This document shows, piece after piece, positions 52,785 to 64,000 of a stretch of 64,000 nt of DNA (positions are counted from its first letter, which is position 1; each line of letters starts with the position of its first letter). The stretch lies in NCBI GenBank assembly GCA_030867875.1, contig JAOWCC010000075.1:18582-82581 (forward strand). The letters are read 5' to 3'. The notes beneath the pieces are model-generated. The model had not been told where the DNA came from and did no database searches. It saw only the letters and a program-made list of their open reading frames with translations. Source of the stretch: Actinernus sp. WN-2022. Taxonomy: Eukaryota; Cnidaria; Anthozoa; Actiniaria; Actinernidae. A program made the translations under genes and the position numbers.

Positions 52785-53470
52785 TTAACCACTGTGCCAC
52801 CCAGGTTTGATCCCTGGACGCGGACCGAGAGTCTCCAGTTTTTCTCCCTCCAAAAAAACAACACACTAATGTCTCTATCAATTCCAAGCCCCCCGTGCAT
52901 TTGTGGGGATTTTGTCATTTTGGAATCAGAACGTTGCAAATGCCCCACCCCGGGGCCAGCTAAGTTATGCAAATGCCCCACCCCGGGGCAAGTATAGCGA
53001 ACACTCCAAATTTCTTTGCCGTTTCAAAGCCACATTTCACCACTTTTCTTTATTAAAGTAATGCAGTACTCACCTTCAAACACTTTCGTAAGTGAGCCTG
53101 GGCTCCCTAGGCATTTCGGGACATGCCCCCAAATCCCACATTCACTAGCCAGTTCCCAACAAACCGCACACTTCACCCCGAAACTGGGAAATTCCTAACG
53201 TCATGTTCACGGATGACTTTTCCGCCGCCATGTTGATCGATGAAGCAAGCACGTGTGATCAGTTGAGCAAAACAAAATCAAACACAGGGGACGGGTGGGA
53301 TATTTTTTTTACAAATGCCCCAGGCCCGGGCTGACGCAAAACAAATGCCCCACCCCAGGGACAGATAGGTTGTCAAATGCCCCATCTTGCCTGGGGGGGC
53401 TTGGAAAAGAGACATAAATTCCAATTCGATCTGTGAATTAGCTGGGTCCTGGCTTTGATCAGCCTCTTAT
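52785..53470. mobile_element. SINE copy split by a MITE
   Basis: The SINE parts are the box-A-like end in reverse (CTTAACCACTGTGCCACCC), then box-B-like GTTTGATCCCTGG and CAGTTTTTCTCCCTCC forward, and after the insertion ATTAGCTGGGTCCTGG CTTTGATCAG (gap for length only). The head is thus rearranged relative to the copy at 33431. The insertion at about 52880-53407 has TTCCAAGCCCCCC ends in inverted order and internal direct copies of CAAATGCCCCACCCCGGGG. Confidence 0.65.
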
Positions 53471-54131
53471 GGTTGCTTTAGGCAGCAGCATTTAATGTCA
53501 TTCTTCCAGTTGCCAATGCAATTGACTGACAAGGTGCCAGACTGTGCATAGGTGCAGTAGGAGAATAATATTGGGTGGGCTAGCTGTATACATGAGGCAC
53601 TTTGTGAAATGGCCTTCTGTAGCCATGTGTACGAGATTGGTACTGTTAATATTAGCAAAACCTGTTTGTAAATGCTATTTTTCTCCAATGATTATTTATT
53701 GTCAACCTTTTTATAACTGAGGTTATTTCTATAACTGAGGTTATAGAAATTGATGATTGGTTTCCCATGGGATCACAAGCTCAATAATTATCATTCATTG
53801 TTGAAGTGATATACACCTATTCCAAATGAAGTTGTCATGGTCGAGCAACAAAGGGTTGTCATTATAACAGCAACTATGCAGAATGGAATATGGTGTAATT
53901 CGAAAATCCATTCGAAGGAAACCATCAATATTATTCTTAAAGCCTTTGACTCTAAAAACAAACTACAATCCATTTCGGTATGTTGTTTACCGCTTGTCCA
54001 GGACAACCTTTTTTGAAACAGGTGTATCAGCCAAGGGAACAGGCCACTTGCGATAGGGATCAACAATTATTGGTGATGCATACTACTGCTTGGGACTAAA
54101 ACTTCAAAGGGAACCATACAGGACCCAGTTG

Positions 54132-54726
54132 TTCAAAGCAAGGGTAACTTTATCCCTAGTATAGCACTACATCTGTAATAATCAAAGCAAGGGTAACTTT
54201 ATCCCTAGGATAGCACTAAATCTGTAATAATCAAAGCAAGGGTAACTTTATCCCTAGGATAGCACTAAATCTGTAATAATCAAAGCAAGGGTAACTTTAT
54301 CCCTAGGATAGCACTAAATCTGTAATAATCAAAGCAAGGGTAACTTTATCCCTAGGATAGCACTAAATCTGTAATAATCAAAGCAAGGGTAACTTTATCC
54401 CTAGGATAGCACTAAATCTGTAATAATCAAAGCAAGGGTAACTTTATCCCTAGGATAGCACTAAATCTGTAATAATCAAAGCAAGGGTAACTTTATCCCT
54501 AGGATAGCACTAAATCTGTAATAATCAAAGCAAGGGTAACTTTATCCCTAGGATAGCACTAAATCTGTAATAATCAAAGCAAGGGTAACTTTATCCCTAG
54601 GATAGCACTAAATCTGTAATAATCAAAGCAAGGGTAACTTTATCCCTAGGATAGCACTAAATCTGTAATAATCAAAGCAAGGGTAACTTTATCCCTAGGA
54701 TAGCACTAAATCTGTAATAATCAAAG
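54132..54726. repeat. 49-bp minisatellite
   Basis: Twelve almost identical units with GGGTAACTTTATCCCTAGGA and TCTGTAATAATCAAAGCAA. Only the first unit differs (CTAGTATAGC, ACATCTG). Confidence 0.97.
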
Positions 54727-55350
54727 GGGTGACTTTTTAGTGATTTTTTTCAAAATCATCAAATTCACCTGAAAACTTCTAAACAACCAGTTTAACAACT
54801 GTTTATTACTGTTTTGGCATTTATATTGCGATTACACCAGCAAAAATCTAAAATTCTTCACATAGAAACGACTATAAAATTATGCATATCTAGCACTAGT
54901 TTGTGTTCGGTTGAGTGCTTCTACAGCTGTGAACAATCTTTTGTTTTTCTGTGGAATAGTTTTTAAACATGAAATCTGCCTACTTCAAAGTGACAAAGTC
55001 CAGCCATAAACTAAAACTCTACAGCACAGATACATTACAGAACAAGATCGGGTTAAAGTCTTCGATCAAGAGAAAGTGAAAATCCCGATAAACAGGAGAA
55101 CAACAGTCTAACTGCTCAACCGAATACGAACTAGAACTAGATATGCATAATTTTAGAGTCCCATGGAGAGACAAAAGCATTGTTGTCAAGCAAACATTGT
55201 CCATTTCTATGTGAAGAATTTTAGGTTTTTACCAGTGTAATCACAATATAAATGCCAAAACAGTAATAAACAGTTGTTAAACTGGTTGTTTAGAAGTTTT
55301 CAGGTGAATTTGATGATTTTGAAAAAAATCACTAAAAAATGCTCACCCCT
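54727..55350. mobile_element. foldback element with long inverted arms
   Basis: Starts GGGGTGACTTTTTAGTGAT and ends with ATCACTAAAAAATGCTCACCCC. The arms of at least 150 bp are near identical (for example CAAATTCACCTGAAAACTTC and its complement), and weaker pairing continues inward. It directly abuts the 49-bp array. Confidence 0.8.
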
Positions 55351-56882
55351 CAATTGTAATATGTACAGTATACAGTATAAGATCATGTGTTGACCCAAAA
55401 CCATACAATCGTCAGGTTAAACACATTTTAATGATTAGAGCAAAACATTGGATTGATTAACCCATTAGTATTTTCCCTTTTCAGTGCCTTTTATACATTA
55501 TAGTTGTATAATTATAGTTCACCATGGCGTGTATGGTTACCAAAGTTCCAGTGTTAATCCTTTCTTTTTTAATGGTAATATAAAGTTGTAGCTGATGCTA
55601 ATAATGCTCATTAGTATTTTTCTCTTGCCTTTTATATATAGTAGTTGTACATAGTCGTTTATATAGTTCACCGTAGTTTTCATAGTCCTTTTTTCTTTTC
55701 CTTATGTAAAATAAAGTTGTAGTAGTTATAGTAATATTTTTTTATATTGATCTCACAGATGTAAAGCTACTTAGTAGAGATCTGTGATTAAACCATTATT
55801 ACTCAGGCCTTCGGCCGAGGCACGAGTCAGAAAATGCAAGCCGTTTATTATTATTAAAATTTTGTTTTTGTGTCGCTGTTTGCCACCAGTAACCAATCAG
55901 ATTACACAGGAGCCCATTGTTCGATTCCAACACGTGACAGGATCAACCAATCAGATCCGACACCCGCCAGATCGCTCGGCAAAGCCAGCAACGTAGCGAA
56001 TGTTTGGGTTCATTCTGAACTATTATTTTGCTGAAACCAAAGGTTTCTTCGAATGAAATATCAAGATATTCAGTTATTCTAGGGCTGACAGGACTTTTAG
56101 GGGCTTTCGATGGAAAATTCTCACATTTACGAAAGGGATGTGGCGATCCAAATATCGCACAGTAAGCTAGTCTAGCCGGCCGGAGGAGTGATGGTTTTGG
56201 TCCAATAATCCACGGAAACTGAAAGAAAATGCCTGTACTGCTGCATCTAAGTGCCATACGATTGCAGTGTTGCGTTGTTGATATTGTTGAAATGCTCTTC
56301 ATTACCATCACACACTGTGAGGAGGTCAAATGAGGGATTGATTGTTTGCAATGTTGGCTGTAATTGTTTACTGTGAAGTCCTCTCCTGAAAATGAAATAC
56401 TCTTGAGATACAACTGGGAAATCTTGACTAAACCAGTCAACCAATGCCGAACTTTACTAAGACTTCAATTCAAGAGTCGCAAAAGCTGGAAGTGAACAGT
56501 GATTGACCCTGCTTTGAACGCGAACGGAAATCAGAACTGGTGAGGTTGAAATTATGTGTTTATATATACGCACACAAATCTTGCTTGTTCCCTACTTTTA
56601 AAATTTTATTTAGTGTAATGGTGACTGTAATTCGAACTGGAAATGAAATCGTCCGTAAGTTGAATTGTATGTGACTTTATAGAGACCAAGAAGAAAAAGT
56701 TAAAATCGATCGTCAAAACAATAACAGAACTCGGAAGATACAGAGAGGAAATCGAATTTACTTCGAATTATACCCATAAACAGAACTGGATATGACTTAC
56801 AAACCGAGAATACCGAATTAAAATTGAATTGGATGTGAAACTGTCAAAAGAAGAGCAGGATTTGTTGTGTAAAGCCATACAT

Positions 56883-57163
56883 CAATTCCAAACCTGCCAC
56901 TTTCCCTCCACCCTCCCCCCTGGATATTTGTGGGGCATCAGAACGTTGCAAATGCCCCACTGTGGGATCAAATCTCCACGGTGGGGCTTTGGTACGGGTG
57001 CAAATCTCTTATCAAATTCGCTATTTTGACTCTCTTTCTACAATTAATGAATTCCCCACCCTGCCAACTTTTGTTTGCTCCAAAATGTCTCACCCCTTGG
57101 ACAAAAACTCAATCAAATGCCCCACTTATGCCCCCCACCCTTGGGGGATGGGCAGGTTTGGAA
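56883..57163. mobile_element. G/C-rich MITE
   Basis: Terminal repeats CAATTCCAAACCTGCC and the exact complement; internal AAATGCCCCAC motifs like those in the insertion at 52880-53407. Confidence 0.75.
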
Positions 57164-58941
57164 TTGGTAGAGCTATACACAGATACTGGAACTGATTAGA
57201 ACAATCATAAATAGAATTGGGTTTGGAGATTTATTTACGAAGCGAACACCGTTGCCCTGAAAAATATGTTGAAAAAGTCAACTTGAAATACTGAAGAAAG
57301 AAGACAAATGTAGGACTGTCAAAAGAAGAAAAAAGAAAATTGAATTAGAGCTAACTCGAAAAATGGAATGACCATCATCAGAAAATTGTATAATACTAAA
57401 AATAGAATAATTTAGGTTTTGAAATTGGGACAATGGGATTTCCTGTGCATTTCTCTCTTGGGGGCATATTACTGATCCTCCAAGCCTAACCCAATCCGTC
57501 CAATCTATTTTTATAGTATTTCAGAAGTATTTCTGTTTTTATGTTTTCAGATAACGAATTGAAGTGATATATAATTTATATGCATTCACTTGTATACTGA
57601 TATTATTATTACAGTCACGAACAGACAATATTTAGCTTAATTAGTGACAAATTTTAATTGATATTAATCTAAATCATGTTCTTCATTTGTTTCGAATTTT
57701 TAATTACAAGGAGGGCCACACGTTTCTTAGCCTTCCCCGCAGTCGTTTTTAGGGGCTCATACCTAGCCCCTAAAAACGACTGTGGGGGAGGCTACGCATT
57801 TCTGTGTGTACTAGTTGGTGTTACCCTCTTTAAATAAAGTTAATTTTATTTTCCAAGTGGTCTACATGCATGAAATCAATGCACACAATATTTTATTAAA
57901 CATTAGGGACTGGTCAAAAATTAGCAGCGGAGGTGCAAAGGGGGAGGGGTGGGGTGGAGATAAAAAAAAGCCTAAAATTGTATAACCCTCCCTGGACAAT
58001 TAGTATGAAATATTTTGACACTTTCTCCCTTATAACCAATCCTTTTTCAGTTGCCCATTATTTGTGACCCTCCAGTTTTGGGGATTCAAAAAAATGCAAT
58101 CCTCGTCTTTCACAACTCCTTCCCCTGATAATTTCTGACCAGTCCCTTCAGCGACCACCCTTATGCAACCTGGTTTTAATTTTTAGTAAAACTTTGTAAT
58201 TAGAAGCTCCTGTAAGTGACCGTGACCACCTTTGGAGGTTGTAAATGCTATTTTCCACCTTCTTACAATTCTCAAACAGGTTTTGCTAATAACACTACCA
58301 ATCTCGTACAAGTGCCTTTAAATATTTGTTTGCCATCTAGTACAGCCACATGGTATTCCTGCAAAAGGTCCATTCCATTATATATAAAGTATCACAAGCA
58401 TCAGAAGTGAATCAATTATCTGGTCCCCTAGCACAAACCATGTATGACACAAAAATATACTAGAACTCCATGTATTAACCTATTTATAGGTGGCCCGAGT
58501 TAAGGCCAATCAGGGCCTCTTGTTATTATTTTAAAAAATAACTCCGGGATAGTGCTTAACTTGTGCTTCAAATAACTGGGCCGTGGACTGAAAGCACAAC
58601 TTCTCCAATCAATAGGCCTTTTGCACAAAATAGTCACATGCCGACATGACTCGAAATCAAAATGCAGTTACATTGTAGTTATGAAAATTAGGTCACAATT
58701 TTTTTGTCACTGAAACATAATCCAGCGACCTTAGGACAAAAAACTGCACCTGCAATATATTTTAACTTTAAAATGGCATCTGACTGAAGGTTCGTACCAC
58801 TGTCTGTCCAAAGAGAAGCTAAATGGTGCACGATTTTGCCCCCCCCAAAAATTAATCTCAGGCATGAGAAAATAATAAGGTGCATAGATACATGTAGCAT
58901 CATATCACTAGTATGTCAACTTCTTTTCTGTGTTCTTACAG

Positions 58942-59305
58942 ACAAAGCCGCTACTCTAAATCACGCTCAAAGTCGCCTCGCCGAAATCGCCACAGTCATT
59001 CGAGATCTCCCAGGAAGCACCACTCCAGATCACACAGTCCAGCTCCCAGATCACGCTCTCGTTCACACAGTGGATCCAGATCTCGTCGTCAGCGCTCAAA
59101 ATCTCATTCAGCCTCTAGGTCACCAAAACCTCGTAATCTGCATTCAAGATCCAGGTCTCCAGTACATCAATCTCAATCCAAGTCCAGATCACGCTCATTT
59201 AGCCCTCAACAGTCTCATTCCAAATCACCTAGAGGAAGATATAACGATGTCGGCAACCGTTCTGATTATCCTGACAACAATCAAGACACACTAGACAATG
59301 AGTGA
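58942..59305 (+). CDS. SRSF2: SRSF2-like splicing factor, exon 2 (RS domain)
   Basis: The acceptor TGTTCTTACAG is followed by the RS domain: SRSKSPRRNRHSHSRSPRK and many further Arg-Ser dipeptides that are phosphorylated in this family and drive nuclear-speckle targeting. The tail GRYNDVGNRSDYPDNNQDTL is acidic and not RS-like. The TGA is at 59303-59305. Joined to exon 1 it gives 243 residues, close to the usual SRSF2 size. A second frame through the same exon (58836-59294) is an artefact of the RS codons. Confidence 0.92.
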
Positions 59306-61100
59306 CAAGGTCATGCCTTTTGTCATTTTGATATGTGCGCCTGTGTGCATGATTATTGTATGTCTTTTCCAGATTTTCTTTCAGGGACATCAGGGACATG
59401 GACACATTTTGGTGTTTTGTTACTGCGGTGGTGCAAGGGCCAGCATTTTGAGTGGCAGTTGTCAATTAACACCTGTTTTGAATAGGTAGTGCATCATTTT
59501 TCCTGTTTTATTTTAGTTAGTCCATGTAAAGTAGCACTAGTTTGGTCACCAAAGCCAAATATTTTGTTAAGCTGCCTTGTTTTCCATTGTCTTATTGAGT
59601 GTTAGGATGTAGCTTATTCTTTGAGAAGTGAACATGTTTGTGGAGAGAGTTTAATTTATTATGCACACAGCCCTTGTTGTCTCTTTTGATTTGTATTCTG
59701 GTATCCAAATTACAAGGCAGTTTGCAGAATAGTTCAAAGTTGGTGTTAGATAAGGTAGTACCATGTACAGATAAATATAATTTGATAGGAGTTTGCATGC
59801 TCGCTGACGAGTGAAACAAAACAATATGTTTGCATGAGAACTCAGTTAATAATGTAGCTGTGAGTGATGATGTTGTAAGCCATGCTGCTTTAAGTATGAA
59901 CCTTGTCAGCTATGTTGCTGCTCTGTAACAAAACAAGGCTGCAAGGTCTCCATAGTTGAGATGGTGGCAAATATTAACATGGTGGCAGCTTTAAGTCACA
60001 ACGTGCATCAAAAACAGTACAACATTCATAGAGGATAAGTCCATGTTGACAGTTGCCTCATCCATAGTACTGCTGATAGTGTGCTGCCACCATGTTTATG
60101 GCATCATTGTCACTGCTTCAATGGAGTGTGATCTGGTGTGTGAACAATATCATGTGACTTTGTTTTTAGACTGAGTTAATTTACATGTATGTAGGAAAAA
60201 TAGGAATTTTAGCATAAACTGTTTTTTTAGAAGCAATGCATGTATAGTAATTTTGGCTGTAACAACTTGTAATATTGTGAAATTAGAAACGTTATCTCAT
60301 TAATTTGTTATCACCTGTGAGAGGTGACGAGTATTTTTCTTTCCCTATTATGTTAATGTTGTTTCTTGGCAGCGCTGTTGTAGTGTTAATTTTGTAATTA
60401 TTGTTGTTAGCCTGTGTGAGTTGCAGATAGTAGAGCTTTCCAATGTTTAATATACAGTGATTTTCCAGTCCTTGGATTAGAATGCAGGGCTCAAATTTAA
60501 CTTTGAGGAAAGTTAACCCAGGGTAGTAGACCAAAATGTTGCTAACCAACTGAGATTTGACTTTCCAAGATTCCTTAGTGACCAACTGAGATTTGACTTT
60601 CCAAGATTCCTTAGTAACAGGATTCAATTGTTTGTAAGGGGCTTTTCTCTGGATATATAATTAATTTAGGTAAAAAAGTACTAACCACTTCGGGTTAGCT
60701 AAAGAAATGTTTAGAAACCAAATGTTGAAAAATAGTTACCATTGGTTAAAGGAAAACTTAAATTTGAGCCCTGGTTTGGTAGCTTAAACCAACATCCCAT
60801 TTCACTGCTTCTAGAATCAAGCATTTGTCTCATGTCCAGGGCATGTCTTCCAGTATGACCTACATGTAAATTGTTTATGCCTCAATAATCACTTGAGTAG
60901 CAAACATTTAAAAAGGCAGTTAGTTTGTGCCATGTGATAACCAGGCACTACAGTGCAGCAGTGTGAGATGGGATGTAAGGTTTTTTTTAAACAGTACATT
61001 TTGAAGTTGATTGCTCTACACATTTCCCTGCATTAAACTTGTCATATTACACTTTCCTATAGGCGCAGTAATAAAAAGCTGTCTTGGTGGGAACACCTAG
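59306..61100 (+). other. probable 3' UTR and downstream region of the SRSF2-like gene
   Basis: Non-coding, T-rich sequence. It contains a MITE at 60486-60772 (ends AGGGCTCAAATTTAA and complement) that holds a 38-bp tandem duplication (60551-60626, CAACTGAGATTTGACTTTCC). The poly(A) site is not determined. Several SR genes carry regulated alternative exons here, but none could be shown. Confidence 0.4.
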
Positions 61101-62960
61101 TCATGCAGAACCTGAGTGCGTACAGCACAAAGCTGTGGGCCTGCTGAACTGGAAGCTGTTGTTCTGCACACTGATTTCCTGATTCTTGCGGAATGCTGCT
61201 GTGTCACTTAAATTGGCTGTAACCTCATTCAAACATACTACCTTTGGAGTATTTTTTCTTCCCTTAGCAGAAGCTTTTGGGCTTCTGTTTTGGTTGAAGA
61301 AAATACTAAAACTGATCAAACCGTCTTTATACTTTCAAAAATGTATGATGCATCTGGTTTGAATTATGCCACAAATTTACAGACAACTTTCTCTTTACAT
61401 TGAAGGCATGTGGAAATTTAGTTGACGAGGACAGTGTTGACATGCTGTGCAAATAATATACAACCAGCTGGTGGAGGAGGGGGGCAAGGTCTGTGGTTTG
61501 CAGTTTCTTGCAAAACTGTGTGGGTGTGATGGAGGGAGGGAGGGGGGGCTCCCATGTAACTGCTATCCAGGTATGTACTACAGGGGTCCCTTTAAATTCT
61601 GAGATGGGGTATATGTTGACTGGTCAGTTTAAAAATGCAGTGTTATAGCATTTTTCTCTTGATTTGAGTAATACAGTAATGCTCGAAACCTGTATTCTGA
61701 TTGCTCCATTATACTGTAGCTCTATTGTTTTCGTACTACACGTTCTAAAGGTTAGGGTGTTTTGTATTGTCGGGTAAGCCAATGCTGTGGCTCGTTTCGA
61801 GTGGTACAGGCTGGATCCTTGATTTTACCTTCAGATATTCCGGCTGTTATTGCTTGAAGAACCTTTTGCTAATGGACCCATTTCCCATCTGAATTGGGCT
61901 ACCATATTTAACCCCTTTAGTCTGAGATGAGGTAGGAAATTAGGAAGGGGTACCCAAAAAATGGTGGATTCCCCTGGTGTTTTTTTGGGGGGGGGGGGGG
62001 GGGTGGTGCATTGGATGGTGAAGTATTGAATTGATAACTCTGTCAGGGTGTTGCGGCTACTGTATTATATTGGTAATGGGCAAATGCTTGGCTTTGAATG
62101 CTGACAGGAGAACACAATCCTTCACTCAAGCCAGCCAACCAACTCTGAATGCACCTTCCGAGAAAGAAGTCTGCGATTTGAGCCACAAAATTCCATACTG
62201 ATGATGTTCCATGGCCAGGATCAGTGCTATTTCATTGGCTATTAAATCTAGTTACCATGGTAATAATATAAAATTGTACTAGTCTATCAAATAATGCAAC
62301 AACATCCTGGCTGTGGAATGTTATCGGTATGGAATTTTGTGGCTCAAATTGCAGACTTCTTTATTGGAAGGCATGTTTCGAGTTGTAGCTCCCAAAGAAA
62401 GATGGCTATTGGTATATTTGCTGGCTACAATAATTATGGACTAGGTGAAGGTAAGTGAACTATATCTTGGGATGTATTCAGGTGAACTGAGTGGAAAGTT
62501 CATGCATATCGGAGCTCATTGAATATTTTGGAATCGGGTTAGGGTGAATGGACATTTTTTTTCCAAGACCAGTAACGTTAATTTTGTACTGTTAAACAAG
62601 AAATTTAAAATATTAGAAAATGTTTGGTAGCATGGTCATGTTTTTTTTTTAATTCAGGAAAGAGAAAATACCAAAATTAGCCACATTGACAAGTTTCAAA
62701 GGAATCCGTTGTTTTCACATAGTTACAAGAGTACAAATGTATGGCATTTTCTGTTGCCCTTACATTTGACTAATTATTATTACTTGTTCTGGTTTTTGGG
62801 TGTTCTTTCCAGTCATGGTATTAGTTTTTTTCTTTTTGCTGAATTTTAAAATAAATGTGTAACTGTTACATAATTACCTATTGTACACAGGAAAACAACT
62901 TTGCAATTAACTGCATGACTAACTTTGTTGCTGAAATGTGTTGAGTAGCTGGCAGCTGAT
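61101..62960. other. non-coding, with a MITE
   Basis: A MITE at about 62154-62373 has long matching ends (GAAGTCTGCGATTTGAGCC and TGTGGCTCAAATTGCAGAC; GGAATTTTGTGGC). A G16 run lies near 61986. No gene is recognised. Confidence 0.45.
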
Positions 62961-63441
62961 TAAAGTGCCTCTAACCCTTCTTGACATTTTTCTACTTATG
63001 AACCTGTGAAAGGTTTGGATTACTTCTGCGAAGAAATTTTTGGTTTACAGATAATACTCTATGTTCTATACTTGTTTGAAATGGTTCAAAAGTGACCTTT
63101 CTTTACCCATGACCGCGTAAGTAAAAGCCTGGGTCGATTCCCTTGATGACGTCATCTAATTAATTCGACTTTGCAATACTTTGAATAAATACTTAGGATT
63201 ATGTCTAAAGAACTTTTTAACTCGTTTTAGAAAGGTGCCATGGAGGATAATGCATTAATGAGATGACGTCACCCTGGGAATTGACCCAGGCTTTTACTTG
63301 CACAGTCATGGGTTAGGAAAGGTCAGATTTTCACCATTTCAAACGAGCGTAGAACAGTATCTGTAAACCAAAAAATTCTTCACAAAAGTATTCGAAACCT
63401 TTCATAAGTAGAAAAATGTCAAGAAAGGTTAGAGGCGCTTT
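62961..63441. mobile_element. foldback MITE copy 2
   Basis: Begins TAAAGTGCCTCTAACC and ends GGTTAGAGGCGCTTT. It has the same inner blocks (CTTTTACTTACGCGGTCAT-type sequence and the GACGTCATCT centre) as the element at 1447-3033, without the LINE. Confidence 0.8.
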
Positions 63442-64000
63442 CAGAAACTGCTTGTACTTGCCTTGTTACATGAACATGGATCCTTCACTTTTGACAAATT
63501 ATTTAGCAGTATATATCTTTAGTTGATAATGTGTAACAAACTACACATGGAGGGCGGTGGTCTGACTGCACCAGTGTATGGAAAAAAGTATTGAATCGAG
63601 TTACCTGGCTTCAGCCAGATCTTTGGTAGATTTTCAAGGGATGGGGAAATTTAATTTACGGACTGGATAGTGTTTTTGTATGGTTAGCCTATGTGTAGCC
63701 GTTAACTCGCCATTGGTAAAGTCGACGCATAGGCTATTGACTTTGTACGGTGCACGCGAGAGTAACTAACCATGTTTGCCATCTGAGTGAGGTAGGTTTC
63801 ATTACATGCAGTACATTTGTATGCATCGACAACCATCAATGCTACTATTCTCTAGGTCAGAAGACCCTAGAGAAATGAAAGGGATCTATGGAAGGCCAGT
63901 GCGATGACTGTTCTATCATATGGAACACAGAACAGAGTGGTGTGACTACATAAACACATGATAACCATAAAAGCACCCCAAAACAGAGAGTTTTTGCACT
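63442..64000. other. window end, no gene recognised
   Basis: Contains a short hairpin around 63690-63735 (GTTAGCCTATG and CATAGGCTA). Nothing else is seen. Confidence 0.3.

Larger units (their letters stand above)
52293..58941. other. 6.65-kb intron of the SRSF2-like gene
   Basis: It holds a SINE split by a MITE (52785-53470), a 49-bp minisatellite (54132-54726), a foldback element (54727-55350), a second copy of the G/C-rich MITE (56883-57163) and a hairpin at 57736-57803 (about 29-bp arms with CAGTCGTTTTTAGGGGCT). No further exon is required by phase. Confidence 0.7.

Noticed and set aside
58836..59294. Alternative 152-residue frame over the RS exon
   Set aside because: It begins in the intron and reads RS codons out of frame; the SR frame joins exon 1 in phase.

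Overview
This window is nuclear DNA of an invertebrate animal, most likely an anthozoan cnidarian (coral or sea anemone). Three host genes with introns can be read, and the rest is dense in hairpin MITEs, minisatellites, a tRNA-derived SINE and a LINE fragment. The host phylum is inferred from gene and repeat style and from the resemblance of the large element to those seen in cnidarian genomes. Nothing in the window proves it.

Host layout. (1) A KCTD2/5/17-type gene on + (exons 3810-3904, 26463-26561, 30744-30881, 31135-31164; intron phases all agree; the BTB-encoding 5' exons lie upstream of the window or were not found). (2) A TMEM26-like membrane protein gene on - (exons 44004-43811, 40003-39862, 39249-38961, about 37857-37145). 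(3) An SRSF2-type splicing factor on + (51925-52292 joined to 58942-59305, RRM exon plus RS exon).

The centrepiece is a complete 19.7-kb Polinton/Maverick-type element (6314-26019; adintovirus-like) sitting inside the intron of the KCTD gene. It has 428-bp terminal inverted repeats with no difference seen, AG...CT ends and a CCTGC direct repeat on each side, so it looks young. From left to right it carries: a leftward tandem-repeat ORF; protein-primed-type DNA polymerase B; a leftward retroviral-like integrase; a rightward block with a putative major capsid protein, the packaging ATPase, a BRO-N/VRR-NUC/C2H2 protein, a TATA-binding-protein-like protein, a series of small and membrane proteins, two tandem paralogues (penton candidates) and a 510-residue C-anchored protein; and then a leftward block with a zinc-finger protein, a TFIIB-like protein and a Glu/Gln-rich coiled-coil protein. 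No adenain-type protease was recognised.

The most unusual points are: (a) a Polinton that encodes both TBP-like and TFIIB-like initiation factors but no RNA polymerase; (b) both of those genes begin inside near-perfect palindromes (36-bp and 27-bp arms); (c) two copies of a double-hairpin module, all four hairpins having the same 7-nt loop CGTTTCA, one copy intergenic and the other in frame inside the BRO-N domain; (d) AT-rich motifs almost abutting many start codons, consistent with an element-specific promoter. Together these suggest a virus-like element with its own transcription start machinery. That is inference and needs testing.

The rest of the window (26.0-64 kb) is host introns and intergenic DNA, with at least eight minisatellites, several foldback elements (including a 617-bp near-perfect palindrome at 50919-51535) and nested insertions.
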